Positions 45,901 through 55,166 of a stretch of DNA of 64,000 bases are shown one piece after another. Every line of letters begins with the position of its first letter. The first letter of the stretch is position 1. The DNA comes from Xanthostigma xanthostigma (Eukaryota > Arthropoda > Insecta > Raphidioptera > Raphidiidae): positions 4,380,001 through 4,444,000 of the forward strand of contig OY754466.1 in the NCBI GenBank assembly GCA_963575645.1, written 5' to 3'. Position numbers and translations under genes: made by a program. The notes below the pieces were generated by a model. The model worked only from the letters and a program-made list of their open reading frames with translations, did not search any database and was not told the DNA's origin.

Positions 45901-47613
45901 AAAATTATTAGTTTACAAGCAAATCTTTAATGTGTCGAAATTAATCTTACTAGTATTGAATTCCGAGCAATTTTTCCAAGGGCAGTGGTTTAGGAGAAAA
46001 TTATTTTTGAATTGAGTTCTAATTAAATTAATAGATTACTGTATAAATTGATTTTCTTTAGGGCGGACGACATTGTGAATAAAATGGAAGAAGGATTTAC
46101 AAACCCATTGCATCGTTTGAAGATATATTTAATAGGAATTGCTTTCGGTTTTTACCTGCGTATTTATGGAAAGAACTATACACTTACTCGTGTAAGTATA
46201 ATTTTGTCCTAGCTCATTTAAAAAAGCTGCTTTTCATGCCATTACAGACGTAGGGCAAAGTAACTTTAAAACTTGAATTTGACTCTATTCAATAAATAGA
46301 GTAATTGTGATCCATTGAAGTTAATGATAGGTAATTGGAAAAAATGTCGTGGCATAAGGATCGAAAATGAAGCAATACTGAACTTTTTAAATTTGCATTT
46401 AATGCTGATGTTTTGTATCAAAACTCTGAAGATGACAACGTATGCAAATTTAAAAATTTCAGTATTGCTTTATTTTCGATCCTTATGTCATTGATTTTTT
46501 TCCAAATACCTATTATTAACTTTAGAACCCGCCAGGCACTCAAGTAAAATTTATTAATAATTAATTGTATGTCTATTTAAAGTTTCCAAAAACTTTCCGC
46601 AGAAATGGGAAGGTTAAGAACCGTTGATCTAATATATCTTTCAATTTTTAGAATCAGAAGATTCTCGGTTGGTTCATAGCTTTAACTTGTATGGTCTACG
46701 CTTTCTTCGGATATAACGAGTGCTCCGAATTTAACCACAAATTCGACGTTGTCCGTTCGACGATTTATGCCTGCCTGCAGCCCTTAACGTTCGGAGTATT
46801 TTTCTGCTGGATCGTATTCGTCTGTCATTCCGGACAAGCGCCGACTCTGAACGCATTCCTCAGCTGGAATAAATTCGTCATATTCAGTAGGATTGCTTAT
46901 CCGTTCTATTTGGTGCAAATGCCGCTTATAATGTGGTACTTTGCACCGGTTCCTGTTTATGGAGTGCAAAAAATCGATTTGAACGAATTTTGTATGCTTC
47001 TATTCGTTGCAACTGGATTTACGATGCTTGTTGTCATTCCTGTGCTTCGTTTGTTTTCTATTTTTATAAATACAGGTAAGACTCAAGATTTTTACAAGCC
47101 AGTCAGTTAGTGTGTCAGTTTGGATCAAATTTTGCAATTAAGATTTCGACTAGATCTAACTAAGCTAGACCTTTGACATTTTGTACAAGTACGGTGACAA
47201 TGCATAAATCCAATATGGCGGACGACCCAAAATGGCGGGTATCCGTTTTCTTCAAAACACTCCGACATGCGTATCAAATGAAACAGTCGACGAGTGGAAT
47301 ATGATACGCTGTGTGACGTCATTGTAAACCAAATATGGCGGACACTAACATACCTGATTTTGTACACATCTATTCCCGATGAAACTGCATGATTTAACCG
47401 ATTACAAATTAAATAATCAATTAATTTTAATAAATTCTTGTTTTAATAGTTAAAAAAATTAAAGATTGTATAAAAAAGAATCTGTAGCTACTTTTAATTA
47501 TTTATTAACCGAGGGGCAAATATTTGCGAGTATATAAACTTATTTTGACTTTATGATTGCATTTTTTATTTTTAGGTCAAGTTGTCGAGGAAGAAAATGA
47601 AAAAAATGATTAA
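39946..47613 (+). CDS. NRF-6-like acyltransferase, complete gene of 8 coding exons
   Basis: Joining 39946-39985, 41280-41468, 42185-42423, 43253-43905, 44887-45246, 46062-46191, 46652-47075 and 47576-47613 gives 690 codons plus stop, all in phase, each intron GT...AG. Layout: signal peptide (about 1-14); NRF domain (about 30-185) with paired Cys, WALKMYDSTGQWPSG and CVPSSC; first membrane helix about 224-240; Acyltransferase-3 domain from about 285 (IHGLRTL, His301) with many helices to about 675; short acidic tail. Several N-glycosylation sequons (NVT, NST, NYT, NFT, NRT) fit a luminal/extracellular NRF part. Family role: 'nose resistant to fluoxetine' proteins of nematodes and insects, linked to lipid or yolk transport. 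The exact substrate is unknown. It lies antisense inside a Tmtc intron. Confidence 0.88.
39986..41279 (+). other. NRF-6-like intron 1, no repeat recognised
   Basis: 1.3 kb of AT-rich intron. The opposite-strand frame at 40134-40388 has no domain. Confidence 0.5.
41280..41468 (+). CDS. NRF-6-like exon 2
   Basis: Acceptor TTTTTTCAG. Encodes GVSYCDNNHHEGG, then TTVCKRHFTRYLEDLKSLQL, then WALK, the N-terminal half of the NRF domain. Donor A|GTATGT splits the following ATG codon. Confidence 0.85.
41642..42112 (+). repeat. R700 copy 2 in NRF-6-like intron 2
   Basis: Begins AAGGAGGTTGAGCCGTTTTA like copy 1, with an internal deletion after 'gtcaacctagcatgg'. It fills most of intron 2 and ends about 70 bp before exon 3. 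Confidence 0.75.
42185..42423 (+). CDS. NRF-6-like exon 3
   Basis: Acceptor TTAG. Encodes MYDSTGQWPSGVLNGNVRQY, then GDFTECTGIEI and GKHCLVTILAEP, core NRF motifs. Donor GAT|GTGAGT, phase 0. Confidence 0.88.
42762..43140 (+). repeat. tandem duplication, 188-bp unit, NRF-6-like intron 3
   Basis: Two near-identical units start TGTATGGAGGCGCCACAAGC at 42762 and 42950. Each contains the palindrome TTAGTGAAAATTCACTAA. Confidence 0.85.
43253..43905 (+). CDS. NRF-6-like exon 4
   Basis: Encodes the CVPSSC end of the NRF domain, a membrane helix (YLFCFIVTIIVVFCIVG) and the start of the acyltransferase domain (CIHGLRTLFSIIIYLLHRS). The best-looking acceptor (TTTTAG at 43255-43260) would break phase with exon 3. 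The in-phase acceptor is GATAG at 43248-43252 with a poor pyrimidine tract, so a tiny missed exon is an alternative. Donor AA|GTAAG. Confidence 0.82.
44169..44457. repeat. foldback in NRF-6-like intron 4
   Basis: Arms of about 100 bp: 'actactgaaaagtatgaaac' faces 'gtttcatacttttcagtagt'. The loop is about 80 bp. The frame at 44069-44260 is a shadow. Confidence 0.8.
44500..44690 (+). repeat. common insect repeat fragment
   Basis: 'tgttacccgggccataataa', 'tcgattgacacct', 'catacatacatagcctac'. Related wording occurs at 8250-8420. Confidence 0.4.
44887..45246 (+). CDS. NRF-6-like exon 5
   Basis: Acceptor TTTTACAG. Continues RYMK|FAPLHHLMYLWGRSFS and includes MCFPPAHQLYTDWQMYLLSP, which aligns with the family's C..xWYLxxDxQ block but has lost its WYL spacing. 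Donor TG|GTAAGT. Confidence 0.85.
45294..45491. repeat. foldback in NRF-6-like intron 5
   Basis: 'attcggaacccaaaggaatg' and its complement bound arms of about 78 bp, containing 'ctgtcctaaggaaggttttt', around a 43-bp loop. The left arm begins 47 bp after the exon 5 donor. Confidence 0.8.
46062..46191 (+). CDS. NRF-6-like exon 6
   Basis: Acceptor TTCTTTAG. Encodes NPLHRLKIYLIGIAFGFYLR, the conserved N-P-x-x-R-x-x-x-Y-L-x-G block before a helix. Donor CGT|GTAAGT, phase 0. Confidence 0.88.
46269..46516 (+). mobile_element. foldback retroelement FB2 copy 2 in intron 6
   Basis: Same ends as 24653-24913 (gaatttgactctattcaata; ccaaatacctattat), flanked by TAACTTTA (46261-46268, 46517-46524). The hammerhead-like motif is broken: CTGAAGATG remains at about 46424, but the GAAACGTC box is lost. 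Confidence 0.65.
46652..47075 (+). CDS. NRF-6-like exon 7
   Basis: Acceptor TTTTTAG. Encodes the last helices with FLSWNKFVIFSRIAYPFYLV, then QMPLI, a standard C-terminal NRF/acyltransferase block. Donor ACAG|GTAAG, phase 1. The opposite-strand frame at 46784-46969 is a shadow. Confidence 0.9.
47576..47613 (+). CDS. NRF-6-like exon 8 (C-terminus)
   Basis: Acceptor TTTTTAG. Encodes GQVVEEENEKND and stop TAA at 47611, an acidic cytosolic tail. The poly-A signal was not pinned down. Confidence 0.75.
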
Positions 47614-48002
47614 AATTTCGGTAAATAAGTAAACAAAAATGACACAGAAATTGTACACAAGTGATATTACATTAATAGCCATATAATATAGACGCTAGAT
47701 AGTATAGTATTAAAATTGGAAACAAAACACAGTAACTGGAAATTTACCTACTTGGAATAATTTACAAAAAAATAATTGGTCTTTTCCACCAACAGATGTA
47801 CCTGTAGTTATCAAGTATGAACAAAGTATTGTGATTGGTTGTTTGACTTTTAAAACGACCAATCAAATGCTGACAGATCCTTTGTTGTCGGGTGTCTATA
47901 ATCTACAATATCTTAATATCTAATAATATATTTTTATTAATAAATAAAATTATCGACCAATTTTTCAGACAATATATTAACAAAAAATATAATTAATACA
48001 TT

Positions 48003-48034
48003 AACGTTTCGATCCGAAATAGGATCTTCTTCAG
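48003..48034 (-). ncRNA. hammerhead-ribozyme-like motif, left arm
   Basis: Minus strand: CTGAAGA, A, GATCC-TATTTC-GGATC, GAAACGTT. The stem is intact although the loop differs from the right arm, so the stem outlived loop changes. Confidence 0.4.
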
Positions 48035-48184
48035 AACGGATCTAAAAATATTAAAAAAAAATATTAAACATTGTTTGTTATTATTTTTTCAATATTTCAA
48101 TATAAAAAAAAATCTTTCACGAATTACATTAAAAATAATTAGAAACTAAATATTAATATTTTTTTTCATATTTTTAGATCCGTT

Positions 48185-48216
48185 CTGAAGAAGATCCAAA
48201 TCCAGATCGAAACGTT
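48185..48216 (+). ncRNA. hammerhead-ribozyme-like motif, right arm
   Basis: CTGAAGA, A, GATCC-AAATCC-AGATC, GAAACGTT. The loop-closing pair is lost (C/A). Flanking CGTT/AATG could form stem I. Confidence 0.38.
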
Positions 48217-48327
48217 AATGTATTAATTATATTTTTTGTTAATATATTGTCTGAAAAATTGGTCGATAATTTTATTTATTGAAGAGTTCTAATCAGACGT
48301 TAATCAAAGATTTGAATATATTTTTAT

Positions 48328-50008
48328 ACAGAATTGTAAACAATGTTTTATAAGGAGTAGAAAAACAACTACCTCTGTTGAATTTTGTGTAAATAAAACA
48401 TTTTCTAATTATTATATACATTCAATGCCTATTTCTACGGCCAAATGTAACTGTGCCCATGTCTTAAGCGGCAAAAATCCGCGTCGTGTGCAACAGTCTT
48501 AAGTCTAAGCGGCAAGAACTAGTGTCGTGTGCAGCGGCCTTTAGGCATGCGCAGAAAAGTTCCCGAGACGGAACGAACATGGAAGTTGGAACGTCATTTC
48601 CTCGGAGCGGACGTGAAACAATCATCGGTCGTCGGTATATTTTAGATATTCGTAGATAATGACTATAAGTCTATAGAGTATCTATATACAAATCTAGAGT
48701 CGGTATCTCTGTAGATATAGAATGCATGTCCGCGCCTCTAGAGAAATCTACAGATGCAACCGAATGGAAATAAACGCGCATACATAATATATACCCATCT
48801 CTCATGATATATCTATAAGATCCTTTGTGCTTGCTCGGAGTAAGTTAGTCACAAAAAAATCATTAAAAATACAGTCCTGTTTTACTTAGTGAGCTGTAAA
48901 CCAGTGACGTCAAAGATATGGCCCGCGGGCCGCATTCGGCCCTCAAGCTATCTCAATACGGTCTGCGACCAGAATTATTCCAAATCTTCTTGGTTTCCGG
49001 GCTTGTATGCCGTGGTCTATTGGTATTACTACCTGACATTTCGTCAACTGCGGTAGACATTATCAAAGGCGACAAGTGTGGTACTTCCGTCTGTTATAGT
49101 CAGCGTGCTCGTGTTCTCTACTCGGTCGTAGTATGCTCTTCTGTGATTGTTCGTTGTAACATTGGGTGTTTCTTAACAATAGGGAATATGCATGTTACTT
49201 ATATTTAGTTTAAATGTCATTTTTTGTAATCTTCATTGCAATTGATTAAACTGTAAATAGTTTTGTCTTTTTAAATTTTTGCTAAATAATAAATATTAAT
49301 TAAACAAAAATGCAATAAATACGCGCGAAATATAAAATATCGAAACGCAATGTGTAGTGTGACATCAAGAAACACGTAAACATATGGTTGCCATAGAATT
49401 ATTGCCTCTTTTTCAATATAAATTTATTTAAACAAAATTGTTGACATGTAATATGACGTCACAGATCTCCCGCGCAAAAATGGCGCATTTGAATAATCAA
49501 AATAGCTTGCTCAAAAAAGATTTAAATTTTTTAATTCAATAAGAATGTTTTAATGAATGATTTCATGTGTTTGGTAGTTTTTAACATGAAAATAATTGAT
49601 TTTAAATATTTTAAAAAATTGTGCACATACCCTATTGTAGCAAATTGCTATCCTACTGTTCCGAGGAAACATGACAACGCTGATTTATAAAATTAATGAG
49701 TGAGTACAAAAGTCGTATATAAATACCTACAGTAAATGTGTAATATATATGCTTGTATGTTATCAGTGCGCTTTCGTCATTCGCCTTTTGTTTACTCGAA
49801 ACATAATATATATTTAAATACGAACCAAGTTAGTGATTAAAAAAAACTTTGTTCGGATCTGTAATTTGATTATTTAATAAATTAAGCAGCACACGGAACG
49901 TGTTACGACATCTGTCAATAGATCATCAATTCTGTCGAAGAGTAGTTACAAGGACCACGAACTCAAATGGGAGAAATTGACAGAATCTGCTCACTAAATC
50001 TATACTAA
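48328..50008. other. no gene; hAT-like end at about 48900
   Basis: CAGTGACGTCAAAGATATGG followed by CCCGCGGGCCGC near 48902 matches the style of hAT/Charlie ends. The frame at 48918-49208 overlaps it and has no transposase motif. The rest is unrecognised. Confidence 0.4.
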
Positions 50009-50668
50009 TCTATACTAATATATAAAGCTGAAGAGTTTGTTTGTTTGTTTGTTTGAACGCGCTAATCTCAGGAACTAGGTTCAAATTGAAAAAAAATTTG
50101 TTGTTGGATAGCCCATTTATCGAGGAAGGCTATAGGCTATATAATATCACGTTACGACCATTAGGAGCGGAAAAATGTTGCAAAATATAACTCAAAATTT
50201 ATTTGTCTGTCCATTAGGAGCGGAGCATTAATGAAAAATGTTGCAAAATGTATCTCAAAAATAAGCTTCTATTCATGTGAAATGCACTAACTAGATATAC
50301 TCATATTAGCGATGTGAGTACACAACCCCAGCTGGCTCAATCGGTAGAGCATGCGACTGTCAATATCAGGGTCGTGGGTTCGAGCCCCACGTTGGGCGAA
50401 TATATTTTTATTTTTTTTCTACATTGCTTTCTTCTAAGGTTTACATTTAAATTTATTTTAATTTGATTTATTTAATAAAAAAAAATTACTAGTTAAAAAA
50501 AGTATAAATACTGCTTTTTATCGATTAAACTTTTGAACGGTAACTCCGATCATCATGAAATTTGGACACAACATTCATCTAGGTAAACTAAGATGAATGT
50601 GTGTACTCATGTTCCTCCCTTCCCCATTCGTAGTTTTACACCCGGGTGAAACCGGACGGGACCGCTAG
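50009..50668 (+). mobile_element. Helitron family B copy 3 (long form, tRNA-like insert)
   Basis: A|TCTATACTAATATATAAAGC start (the first 10 bp are duplicated just upstream) and ACCCGGGTG ... GGACCGCTAG|T end. Contains an internally repeated 'ttaggagcgga...aatgttgcaaaat' segment and a 73-nt tRNA-like stretch. Confidence 0.8.
50326..50398 (+). tRNA. tRNA-Lys-derived pseudogene inside Helitron
   Basis: Exactly 73 nt with A box TGGCTCAATCGG and B box GGTTCGAGCCC. The D and T arms match eukaryotic tRNA-Lys closely. The anticodon arm has decayed (loop CTGTCAA, formally GTC; two stem mismatches), and the first acceptor pair is C-C. Not expected to be functional. Confidence 0.6.
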
Positions 50669-50704
50669 TCGTATATATATTGTCTTCTTTTTTACCAAGT
50701 TTCT

Positions 50705-52155
50705 ATTATCTCGCTTTCTTGTATGTCTGTCTGGATGGAATTTTGTAAATGATTTTAAGCTAACTTCCTGATGAGATAGAGATAGTATTATCTCGCTTTC
50801 TTGTACTATGTCTGTCTGGATGGAATTTTGTAAATGATTTTAAACTAACTTCCTGATGAGATAGAGATAGTATTATCTCGTTTTCTTGTATGTCTGTCTG
50901 GATGGAATTTTGTAAATGATTTTAAACTAACTTCCTGATGAGATAGAGATAGTATTATCTCGCTTTCTTGTATGTCTGTCTGGATGGAATTTTGTAAATG
51001 ATTTTAAACTAACTTCCTGATGAGATAGAAATAGTATTATCTCGCTTTCTTGTATGTCTGTCTGGATGGAATTTTGTAAATGATTTTAAGCTAACTTCCT
51101 GATGAGATAGAGATAGTATTATCTCGCTTTCTTGTATGTCTGTCTGGATGGAATTTTGTAAATGATTTTAAACTAACTTCCTGATGAGATAGAGATAGTA
51201 TTATCTCGCTTTCTTGTATGTCTGTCTGGATGGAATTTTGTAAATGATTTTAAACTAACTTCCTGATGAGATAGAGATAGTATTATCTCGCTTTCTTGTA
51301 TGTCTGTCTGGATGGAATTTTGTAAATGATTTTAAACTAACTTCCTGATGAGATAGAGATAGTATTATCTCGCTTTCTTGTATGTCTGTCTGGATGGAAT
51401 TTTGTAAATGATTTTAAACTAACTTCCTGATGAGATAGAGATAGTATTATCTCGCTTTCTTGTATGTCTGTCTGGATGGAATTTTGTAAATGATTTTAAA
51501 CTAACTTCCTGATGAGATAGAGATAGTATTATCTCGCTTTCTTGTATGTCTGTCTGGATGGAATTTTGTAAATGATTTTAAACTAACTTCCTGATGAGAT
51601 AGAGATAGTATTATCTCGCTTTCTTGTATGTCTGTCTGGATGGAATTTTGTAAATGATTTTAAGCTAACTTCCTGATGAGATAGAGATAGTATTATCTCG
51701 CTTTCTTGTATGTCTGTCTGGATGGAATTTTGTAAATGATTTTAAACTAACTTCCTGATGAGATAGAGATAGTATTATCTCGCTTTCTTGTATGTCTGTC
51801 TGGATGGAATTTTGTAAATGATTTTAAGCTAACTTCCTGATGAGATAGAGATAGTATATTATCTCGCTTTCTTGTATGTCTGTCTGGATGGAATTTTGTA
51901 AATGATTTTAAACTAACTTCCTGATGAGATAGAGATAGTATTATCTCGTTTTCTTGTATGTCTGTCTGGATGGAATTTTGTAAATGATTTTAAGCTAACT
52001 TCCTGATGAGATAGAGATAGTATTATCTCGTTTTCTTGTATGTCTGTCTGGATGGAATTTTGTAAATGATTTTAAGCTAACTTCCTGATGAGATAGAGAT
52101 AGTATTATCTCGTTTTCTTGTATGTCTGTCTGGATGGAATTTTGTAAATGATGAG
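50705..52155 (+). repeat. 82-bp minisatellite, 18 units
   Basis: Units begin ATTATCTCGCTTTCTTGTAT at 50705, then every 82 bp (85 and 84 at two places), to a truncated last unit at 52104. Each unit joint carries GAGATA-GTAT-TATCTC, a small hairpin. Units differ mainly at two sites (AAGCTAA/AAACTAA and CGCTTTC/CGTTTTC). No frame crosses it. Confidence 0.95.
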
Positions 52156-52687
52156 ATAGGCTAATTCTTACGTAATTTACATCGAGGATTCTTCAAATTC
52201 AGCTTGCGGACGGCCATCAAATTCTTAATCCGTCTCTGTACAGTCAAGAGTAAAAGTTTACATCAAATACAGTTGTTGTAGGTATACTATCCCAAAGGCT
52301 GCGACTGTGTATGGCGTGATTACGTAATAAATCATGACCGAGTTAATTATCATTAACCTGACAATATCGTAATTATGCGTCAGTCACGCGAAATCACGCA
52401 ACGATTTATCAGGGAACTATTCCACACTTCACTGTCACTGCGCATTAATATAGGTACAACTGGAAATTTAATAAATAAAACATTACTTTGTACATAAATC
52501 ACAGGCTTTGTAAATATGTACACAAAATTTGTTATACTTTTAATCCTCGGGGAAATTTTTTTTTCGATGTAGTATTCAATGTACATAGATTTAAATTATT
52601 TATATTAATACTAGCAGCCCGGTCCGGTTCGGCCCGTAGTTATAGATTGCGTTTCAAAGATAGACAGTCACACAACAAAATATAATA
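52156..52687. other. no gene seen
   Basis: Short frames on both strands without domains. 'ggtccggttcggcccg' near 52620 is a repeat-like scrap. Confidence 0.35.
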
Positions 52688-53003
52688 CTCGCCACGGATC
52701 TAAAAGGTTCGGAAATTAGTCACAAACAGCGTAGCAAAGGCACATTTTATAGAGCCGTTGATACTCCCATCACCTCCCGGCTACCTGCATGGAACGTGCG
52801 CTCGTCGGTGATTGGCCGTGATCGCTCGTTGCCTTTGTCACTTGTCGCTCTCCTGCTTCAAAGTACAGTCGAGTATGCTATTGTCAAGTTGTTATTGCTA
52901 TTATAGTTTTGTTGAGTTGCGAGTTTGTAGTTTTTTTAACAGACTGTACAAGCGCAAGCCTACATTCGCATCTAACTTCCGAGCCTTTTAGATTCGTGGC
53001 GCG
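52688..53003 (-). mobile_element. TA-flanked MITE, family M copy 1
   Basis: Inverted ends CTCGCCACGGATCTAAAAGG and CCTTTTAGATTCGTGGCGCG, each bordered by TA. Copies: 59957, 62578 and 62914. Confidence 0.8.
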
Positions 53004-53025
53004 TACTATACCTATGTAATTCGTT

Positions 53026-53570
53026 TAGTGATGTGCCGGATATCCGTATCCGTATCCGCGGATATCCGAGGGAGAAGAAAGATCAGTATCCGTATCCGTT
53101 AGTTTTTTGCGAATCTTTTACCTTATTAATTTTCAATTCATAGATGAAATTTTATATATATATATATATATAGGTGATTAGGTAATAGTGAAAACCTGTT
53201 AAATTTCATTAAGATTATTTTTTATTTTTTTAAATCGTATTTGGCACCTTTATATTGTAAACATTTATCGTAGTGAGTACCATACTAATAGTACATAACT
53301 CAAAGGTACCAAATCAACTATTTTTATAATGAGATATTGCACATCGATTTTTGGAAAGAGACAATCTGTTATGAGAGTTACCTCTTAAAGAGGTTAATAA
53401 CTTTTTCCCATAACAGATAGTCTCTTTTCAAAGGTCGATGTGCAATATTTACCGCCGCGTACTCTAAGAAAGTTAATATCCGTATCTGTATCCGCGGATC
53501 CTGAAACCAAAAATCCGTATTCAGATCCGTATCCGCGGATATACATTTTTAACGATCCGGCACATCACTA
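53026..53570. mobile_element. hAT MITE with internal hairpin
   Basis: TAGTGATGTGCCGGATATCC and GATCCGGCACATCACTA ends, with repeated 'tatccgcggat' words near both. The centre (about 53334-53450) holds an inverted pair 'agagacaatctgttatg'/'cataacagatagtctct'. The flanks are GTAATT-like on both sides (imperfect). Confidence 0.75.
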
Positions 53571-53873
53571 GTAATTATATGTCTGCAGTTTTTTTAAGAC
53601 AATCATTAAAATACAATTAAATTCTTTTCTTAACTATAAATTATCTTAAAATGTACGTCGTAGTTGTTTGGAGAAATACAAGGAAATACAAAGAATTTTA
53701 TGTGGCAATAATAAATACAATTTAGTGTATTTGTTTAAATTATTACGGCAATAAAAGCTAACTTTTAAAATTGTCTTCCGGTTTTGTTAATGCTGTCTAG
53801 ACATAATATTTACGTAGGGTGTATCATAAAGCTTTCACAATTACCTACAGGGAAAGTCTTCGTGTTAATATTC

Positions 53874-54577
53874 AAGGAGGTTGATCCGTTACAGTCCCAA
53901 TCAAAAGTAAGTCGAATTCTAAATGGGAACTTTTTCATAATAAATTTTTACAAAAGGTTATAAGTTGCTGATACCAATAAATTATTGTCATAAAGGCATA
54001 AATAAATAATTTTTTTTAATATTAATTAATTATTTCAGTATTTTACTTAATGTACTAGCTTTTGAATTTTTTGTACGAAGTTAGGTTAAAAAAAATAAAT
54101 TTATATAAATATCTGTATTTTACATATTTTTTGCAGTAAATAATTAAAAAAAGATATTAGAAGTAATAAAAATTAAAAATAAATCATTAAAAAGTTGAAA
54201 ATTCAGTTAAAATTGTCAAGAATAAAAGTCCATAATCGAAAAGTGCTAAGGTTTAATAATTTTTTTATTGATTAAAAGTCTCCTAATTAAATTGAAAAAA
54301 ATATTAAAATATGCGTAAGACATCGATGCTTTACATAAGTAGTTTTCGGAACTGCTGACATTATTTGGTTATTTGCAAAAAATTAAAATGAACAGTTTGC
54401 ATGCTAGGTTGACATATTTTCCATAAGACTACATGTAAAGTTTTTTTTAATTTTTAACTTTATAAATCTCCTAATGATTTTGGATTTTTTACAGAAAATT
54501 TTGTCATAAAAAAATCTATCAAAAAAACTTTATTTTAGATTTTTTTCATTATCTTCGTAAAACAGCTCAACCTCCTT
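53874..54577 (-). repeat. R700 copy 3 (both ends present)
   Basis: AAGGAGGTTGATCCGTT at the left and AACAGCTCAACCTCCTT at the right show that R700 has inverted ends. The interior is the reverse of copy 1 through 'gtctcctaattaaattg'. Confidence 0.75.
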
Positions 54578-55166
54578 TTTATGTGTTTGCGATATCTTTA
54601 TCAGTTGTGAAACGAGTTTAATGATTATTTTTCTATTTAATAAAACGTACCTTCAGAGTGATCCCATATAAATTTTAAATAATAGGTACAGGTGATTTTT
54701 AAGTTGGTTCTTCTTTTTTAACAGCGTGTAGGAATCAAATAGACGAACAAATATTTTAAGTAACTTTTTTATCAAAACTTAAAAATAAGAAAGAAACAGC
54801 CGTTCAAAATTTAATTAAATTTTATTTTAATTCAAAAGCCCGGTTAATACACGCGAAGGAATGATAGTACGAATCGAAAATGCATCCCAAATAATTCGCG
54901 GAAGGCTACTACAAGCGTGTACGGAAGCATGGCTACGACGCACGCATTTTTGTGTCCAACAAAACGGGGACAACTTCGAACAATTTCTGTGAATACTTGA
55001 TAATATCATAACATATCTCCATACTGACATAACATAACGTCAGGACACTCAGGACCGACATCAAAATTTGATAAAATTTAATAAAACTTTGAAAGCCCGT
55101 TTCTCTTTCATTTTTGAGTTTTGATAAAAAAGTTACTTGGAATATATTTGTTTGATTTCTACACGC

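Larger units (their letters stand above)
47938..48314 (+). mobile_element. foldback retroelement FB1 copy 5 (fullest)
   Basis: Bounded by the 13-bp duplication AATATATTTTTAT (47925-47937, 48315-48327), about 310 bp past the NRF-6-like stop codon. Both arms are complete, each with a hammerhead-like motif in opposite orientation. Confidence 0.82.

Noticed and set aside
50326..50398. Functional tRNA gene
   Set aside because: The anticodon stem has mismatches, the first acceptor pair is C-C, and it lies inside a Helitron with a decayed sister copy.
50705..52155. CRISPR-like array
   Set aside because: Units are contiguous 82-bp repeats with no unique spacers, in an insect-type genome; it is a minisatellite.
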